The position numbers and the translations under genes are program-made. The notes under the pieces are model-generated. The model did not search any database, was not told where the DNA came from, and saw only the letters and a program-made list of their open reading frames with translations. A stretch of DNA of 64,000 nt, from assembly GCA_037446395.1 (NCBI GenBank), contig JBBIIP010000012.1:1-64000 (forward strand). Direction: 5' to 3'. This document shows positions 60,203 through 64,000 of the stretch, one piece after another; within the stretch, counting starts at the first letter, position 1; the number at the start of each line of letters is the position of its first letter. Source of the stretch: JAAYJT01 sp037446395. GTDB taxonomy: Bacteria > Bacteroidota > Bacteroidia > Bacteroidales > JAAYJT01.

Positions 60203-61027
60203 TTAGGGAAATTTTGGATATTTCTGAAAGTCGGGGTCGCGTTTTTCAAGAAACGCCCTTTTCCCTTCCTGGGCTTCGTCGGTGAGGTAGTAAAGCAGGG
60301 TGGCATTTCCGGCCAGTTCCTGCAATCCGGCCTGGCCATCGAGTTCGGCATTCATGCATACCTTTAGCATGCGAATGGCAAGCGGGCTTCTTTTCATAAT
60401 CGTCTTACACCAATCCACCACTTCATCCTCGAGTTGGTCAAAGGGAACAACCTTGTTTACAAGCCCCATCTCCAAAGCTTCCCGGGCAGAGTATTGACGG
60501 CAGAGGAACCATATTTCGCGTGCTTTCTTCTGGCCGACTATGCGAGCCAGGTATGAAGAACCAAATCCTCCATCAAAACTTCCCACTTTGGGTCCGGTTT
60601 GTCCGAAAATTGCATTCTCAGATGCAATGGTCAGGTCGCAAACCACATGCAGAACATGGCCGCCCCCGATAGCAAACCCATTCACCATGGCGATAACCGG
60701 TTTGGGCAGGGAGCGTATCATTTTTTGCAAATCCAATACATTAAGGCGTGGAATACCATCTTTCCCAACATACCCACCCAGGGTTTTGATATTTTGATCT
60801 CCTCCGCTGCAAAATGCCTTATCGCCTGCCCCTGTGATGACTACAACTCCAATATCATTATTCTCGCGGCAAATACGCATGGCATCTATCATTTCCTGAA
60901 TGGTGTCGGGGGTAAATGCATTTCGGTAGCGTGGCCGGTTGATTGTGATCCGGGCTATGCCTTCGAAAAAATCGAACATGATTTCTTCGTATTCTTTTAG
61001 TTTAATCCAATTGCGTTCGGTTTTCAT
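60203..61027 (-). CDS. menB: 1,4-dihydroxy-2-naphthoyl-CoA synthase
   Basis: This 274-residue crotonase-fold enzyme has the oxyanion-hole segments FCSGGDQN and GFAIGGGH. Also present are the MenB-specific FGQTGPKVGSFDGGFGSSYLAR and a C-terminal tail ending DFQKYPKFP that reaches a neighbouring subunit. It cyclises o-succinylbenzoyl-CoA to 1,4-dihydroxy-2-naphthoyl-CoA. The Asp in GSFDGG is the residue that replaces the external bicarbonate in type II MenB only if oriented so; this cannot be judged here. Its ATG overlaps the menD stop (ATGA), showing translational coupling. Confidence 0.96.
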   Translation of the reverse strand: MKTERNWIKLKEYEEIMFDFFEGIARITINRPRYRNAFTPDTIQEMIDAMRICRENNDIGVVVITGAGDKAFCSGGDQNIKTLGGYVGKDGIPRLNVLDLQKMIRSLPKPVIAMVNGFAIGGGHVLHVVCDLTIASENAIFGQTGPKVGSFDGGFGSSYLARIVGQKKAREIWFLCRQYSAREALEMGLVNKVVPFDQLEDEVVDWCKTIMKRSPLAIRMLKVCMNAELDGQAGLQELAGNATLLYYLTDEAQEGKRAFLEKRDPDFQKYPKFP

Positions 61028-62712
61028 AATTGTAGCGATTGAAAATATTTCTTTAACACCTCTGCGCTTAGTTTGTTTGATGTCTTGATTTCAAGGATGG
61101 CTGGTCGTGGCATTTTCAGATCGAGAAATAAAGGAAGGCTGGTTAACAGACCGGCTTCGTCCGAAGCCCTGTAAAAATCGAGGCCAAACATTTTGGCAAG
61201 GTGGTGGATGTCGGGGACAAATGGGGTTTCGATGAAAGTTTCGAACCCTGGGATAGTGCTGGGCCCGTCAATAATCCGAAAAATATTGCCTCCATTGTTG
61301 TTCAAAACAACTATTCGAAGGTTGTGCGTCAGGTTGGTATTCCACAAGGCATTTGAATCGTAGAGAAACGAAATATCGCCCGCAAAAAGCACGGTTAGGG
61401 ATGGATTGGCAAATGCCGCCCCGACCGCTGTTGATACTACGCCATCTATCCCGCTCACCCCGCGGTTTCCATAACAGGTGCTGCCTTTGGGCAAATCGAA
61501 TAGCTGCAGGTAGCGTACTGGGGTACTGTTGCCTGCCTGAATCATGCAATTTTTGGGCAAACGAGCAAGGATGGTATCAAATGCCTTCAGGTCGCTCCAG
61601 GGGCAATTTTGCATAAAGAGTGCATGCTTTGAATGTTTAAGTTTTGCCAAACTCCGCCAATTACTGCGATAATCGCTCACGCCCTGGGTAGCAAAGCGGC
61701 CAAACTCCCTGAAAAAATCTTTTGGCTGCATGCCAATACTCAAGGTCAGGTTTCTGAAAGTATCCATGTGCTCCAAGCCAGCAGCAATATGCCAGTGCAT
61801 TTGTGGCTTGCATTGCTGTAGCCAGGCTTTGACTTTGCGCGATACAATATGTCCTCCTGTGGTAAGAAGAATCTCTGGGGTTAAAACACATCCCTTATGT
61901 TTTCCAAGTCCCTCGATTAGTTGGTCTATGTGTTCAAATAAAAATTCTCCAGAGAGGTTGGAGGTTGTTTCGGTAAATATAGCTATCGAAGGATCCACGG
62001 CCAGTTGACAAAAAAGTTTATTTAGTTCAGCATCGGGGGGATGCAGTCCGATTATGATGAGTTTTGATTTGCTCTTATTCCAAATTTCGGCAAGTCTTCG
62101 CATGTCTGTTTGAGCAGCAAATGTTCTAACTGGCAATTGCTCCATTAGGGGCGGCGGGGGGCAGGTTTCAGCGATTTCTTCATATAAGGGTTCGCTCAGG
62201 GGTATGTTTATATGTACCGGCCCCAACACCGGATACATACTTGAATCAATGGCTTCGTTTATTAGTCGTGCGTTATAGCGCACAATCGGGTCATCCATTA
62301 TTCCGGCCGGCAACTGCACACTTTTTCGTATGAATTTGGCATACAAATTACTTTGCAGAATGCTTTGCCCATCGCCCTGATTTATCCATTCGGGCGGGCG
62401 GTCGGCTGTAATCACAATCAATGGAACTTGCTGATAATAGGCCTCGGCAATTGCAGGGGCATAATTCAATGCTGCGCTCCCCGAAGTGCAGGATAAAACA
62501 ACAGGTTGTCGTGTTTGCTGTGCAATGCCCAATGCAAAAAAAGCAGCCGACCGCTCATCTATCACACTCAAGCATTTAAGCTCTGCTTTTCGATTGAAAG
62601 CGGCAATCACTGGCGCATTGCGCGAACCCGGCGATAGCACAGCCGTTTTGATTCCTTTAAGCACCAATAACTCGGCAAGATGACTGAGTAGTTGTTTTCC
62701 GGTATATGCCAT
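61024..62712 (-). CDS. menD: 2-succinyl-5-enolpyruvyl-6-hydroxy-3-cyclohexene-1-carboxylate synthase
   Basis: This 562-residue thiamine-diphosphate enzyme has the family's PYR domain (SPGSRNAPVIAAF, with a Glu in the DERSAAFFALG segment) and substrate loop TADRPPEWINQGDGQS. The PP domain contains GNRGVSGIDGVVSTA and GDISFLYDSNAL, followed by NNNGGNIFRI for Mg-ThDP binding. It joins isochorismate with 2-oxoglutarate. It lies ten bases downstream of menF and its stop overlaps the menB start. Length and motifs are complete. Confidence 0.96.
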   Translation of the reverse strand: MAYTGKQLLSHLAELLVLKGIKTAVLSPGSRNAPVIAAFNRKAELKCLSVIDERSAAFFALGIAQQTRQPVVLSCTSGSAALNYAPAIAEAYYQQVPLIVITADRPPEWINQGDGQSILQSNLYAKFIRKSVQLPAGIMDDPIVRYNARLINEAIDSSMYPVLGPVHINIPLSEPLYEEIAETCPPPPLMEQLPVRTFAAQTDMRRLAEIWNKSKSKLIIIGLHPPDAELNKLFCQLAVDPSIAIFTETTSNLSGEFLFEHIDQLIEGLGKHKGCVLTPEILLTTGGHIVSRKVKAWLQQCKPQMHWHIAAGLEHMDTFRNLTLSIGMQPKDFFREFGRFATQGVSDYRSNWRSLAKLKHSKHALFMQNCPWSDLKAFDTILARLPKNCMIQAGNSTPVRYLQLFDLPKGSTCYGNRGVSGIDGVVSTAVGAAFANPSLTVLFAGDISFLYDSNALWNTNLTHNLRIVVLNNNGGNIFRIIDGPSTIPGFETFIETPFVPDIHHLAKMFGLDFYRASDEAGLLTSLPLFLDLKMPRPAILEIKTSNKLSAEVLKKYFQSLQL

Positions 62713-62722
62713 TACCTGGGAT

Positions 62723-63826
62723 TTAGCTTGCTAAGTTCCGGTTTTTTTCGATAACAGACAAGAGAATGCGTGATTTCAATGATGTTTCTTCCCATTCTTT
62801 TTCGGCAACAGAATCGCGAGTAATACCGCCACCAGTGTAAATTACCAGTTGTGACGGCGTTATTTTCATACACCGCAGGTTCACAAAAAGCTGGGTGCGA
62901 TTATCCGTGTTTATGGGGCCAAGAAAACCTGTATAATATTCCCGGGGGTGTTCTTCGATATGATGAATCAGTTGCTTTGCACGATCTCTTGGCAGGCCGC
63001 ATACTGCAGGGGTTGGATGTAAATCGCCGAGCAGGGATGCCATCCGTGGCTCTTTCATTTGAAATTCAAAAGTAGTGCAGAGGTGTTCGAGCATGCCAGC
63101 TTTCATGGTTGAGGGGCCAAGGCTTTTTAGATTTTGAACTTCATGGTTTTGAAGTATGTTTTCGATAAACCGGCTTACGATAGCCTGCTCCTCAATTTCC
63201 TTGGTGCCCCAATTTAGTGTTCCCTCGGTTCTGGTGCCGGCCAAAGCCATGGTGCGATAGCGGTTGCCATTGCAATCTATCAGTGTTTCGGGTGTAGCTC
63301 CAAGCCAGGTGCCATAAGGCGGCAGATGGGCCAGGTAAGTAAAAGCCAGTGGTTGGTCTTTTTCCAGCGAAGAATAAACCCGTAAAACCGCATCGTTTGC
63401 GCAACGATCGAGGATTACCGTACGGGAAATCACTACTTTTTCAGCTTCTGCAGATGATAGACGATTGATTAGTTTATGAACTCCGTTGAGATAGTTTGCT
63501 CTTTTCGTTTCATTTGTTGATTCGTAGCCGGGCAAATAGGATAACGGGATTGAAGAGAAATCCAGCTGTTCTTCAGACCAGGAATCCGGATGCAAAATCA
63601 AGTCGGGATCAAGAAAAATGAGCGGGGTGTTTTTGTTTAATTCATAAGGATGAAACAAGAAACCTTTGCTGTTAATAACGGTATCTATGTTTTTGACCTT
63701 TCTAAGCCTGGACTCTTTCTGAAGCCAAACTTGGGCCTGCTGTCCAGGAACGCGAAACAATACAAAGGGTTGGCCGGTTCCAAGAAGCAATGAGATTTGT
63801 CCTAAAAAATCGCCTCGGTGAATCAT
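62723..63826 (-). CDS. menF: Isochorismate synthase
   Basis: This 367-residue chorismate-binding enzyme has AGTRTEGT, LHPTPAVCGLPRDRA and GGGITRDSVAEKEWEET, the active-site segments of isochorismate synthases. The position of the general-base Lys, in VVISRTVILDRC (KVVISR), agrees with MenF/EntC. Salicylate synthase and anthranilate synthase are less likely because menD follows directly. It converts chorismate to isochorismate, the first committed step of menaquinone synthesis. The ATG at 63826 (MIHRGDF) is three bases after the stop of the partial thioesterase gene. Confidence 0.93.
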   Translation of the reverse strand: MIHRGDFLGQISLLLGTGQPFVLFRVPGQQAQVWLQKESRLRKVKNIDTVINSKGFLFHPYELNKNTPLIFLDPDLILHPDSWSEEQLDFSSIPLSYLPGYESTNETKRANYLNGVHKLINRLSSAEAEKVVISRTVILDRCANDAVLRVYSSLEKDQPLAFTYLAHLPPYGTWLGATPETLIDCNGNRYRTMALAGTRTEGTLNWGTKEIEEQAIVSRFIENILQNHEVQNLKSLGPSTMKAGMLEHLCTTFEFQMKEPRMASLLGDLHPTPAVCGLPRDRAKQLIHHIEEHPREYYTGFLGPINTDNRTQLFVNLRCMKITPSQLVIYTGGGITRDSVAEKEWEETSLKSRILLSVIEKNRNLAS

Positions 63827-63829
63827 TCA

Positions 63830-64000
63830 TTATTCTTTGTCAATCACCATCACTGTAAGCCTGGAAAGGCATATCAGTCTCTTTTTTTCGTCGGTAATTT
63901 TAATTTCCCACACATGTATTTTTCGTGAGTTTGCCACCAATGTAGCTTTTCCGAAGACAACCCCCTCGCGAACCTTGCGTAGGTGGTTTGCATTGATCTC
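63830..64000 (-). CDS. Hotdog-fold thioesterase (PaaI/MenI-like), 3' part
   Basis: The minus-strand frame is open from the window edge and ends with TAA at 63830-63832, giving the last 56 residues. They read EINANHLRKVREGVVFGKAT, VWEIKITDEKKRLICLSRLT and end in MVIDKE. This matches the C-terminal half of hotdog thioesterases of the PaaI/YbdB/MenI type, which conserve the asparagine and the final strand. Its position three bases ahead of menF suggests 1,4-dihydroxy-2-naphthoyl-CoA hydrolase, the step before MenA. The catalytic Glu lies upstream of the window. Confidence 0.72.
   Translation of the reverse strand, partial: EINANHLRKVREGVVFGKATLVANSRKIHVWEIKITDEKKRLICLSRLTVMVIDKE

Overview
The window is chromosomal DNA of a Bacteroidetes bacterium. 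Lineage markers are GldH, a peptidylarginine-deiminase-like protein ending in a type IX secretion (T9SS) sorting domain, an S46 dipeptidyl peptidase, a Bacteroides-type serine palmitoyltransferase, the AroG-AroQ fusion, a TraR/DksA protein with a degenerate zinc finger, and many promoters matching the Bacteroidetes -7 box TAnnTTTG. Menaquinone synthesis, an ETF:menaquinone-type Fe-S oxidoreductase, tryptophanase and several exopeptidases suggest a peptide-using, probably anaerobic or microaerobic organism. I cannot name the genus.

Layout. 1-1.5 kb: the 3' part of an AT-rich type IIG restriction-modification gene, then a 34-bp near-perfect palindrome and a gene-poor gap, which look like the edge of an acquired segment. 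1.5-5.3 kb: YgiQ radical SAM protein, UspA protein and a secreted esterase. 5.3-10.4 kb (minus): M14 carboxypeptidase, MtnA, and a membrane Fe-S oxidoreductase. 10.5-18 kb (minus): RpoN, a PAP2-like membrane protein, HolB, RicT/PSP1, GldH and PBP1A. 18-19.5 kb: AsnS. 19.7-28 kb (plus): serine palmitoyltransferase with an SDR partner (sphingolipid pair), AroG-AroQ, two polytopic GT-C-like orphans and tryptophanase. 28-29.8 kb (minus): RlmN and a ferredoxin reductase-like flavoprotein.

29.9-35.5 kb is a peptide-processing group: an M49-like metallopeptidase, a DPP7-type S46 peptidase, and convergent to them the PPAD-like deiminase. 35.6-41.9 kb: ElbB, SRAP, LuxE-like acyl-protein synthetase, a lipoprotein, and the cell-elongation pair PBP2-RodA, closed by a strong bidirectional terminator. 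41.9-49.6 kb (minus): CoaX, an outer membrane barrel, a TPR protein, LptC, CorC-like protein and PpiD, all envelope-related apart from CoaX. Then tRNA-Phe, LspA, TraR/DksA and IleS. 54.7-57.2 kb: a LiaF-like protein with a LytS/LytR two-component pair. 57.2-64 kb (minus): menaquinone operon in the order thioesterase (partial), menF, menD, menB, menA, and a single-ORF menC-menE fusion.

No insertion sequence, CRISPR array, prophage or rRNA was seen. Most genes are housekeeping. The points most worth a second look are the MenC-MenE fusion, the PPAD-like deiminase outside Porphyromonas, the SPT-SDR pair, the two GT-C-like orphans, and the palindrome with its small ORF beside the restriction gene. 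I did not find a clearly new multi-gene system.
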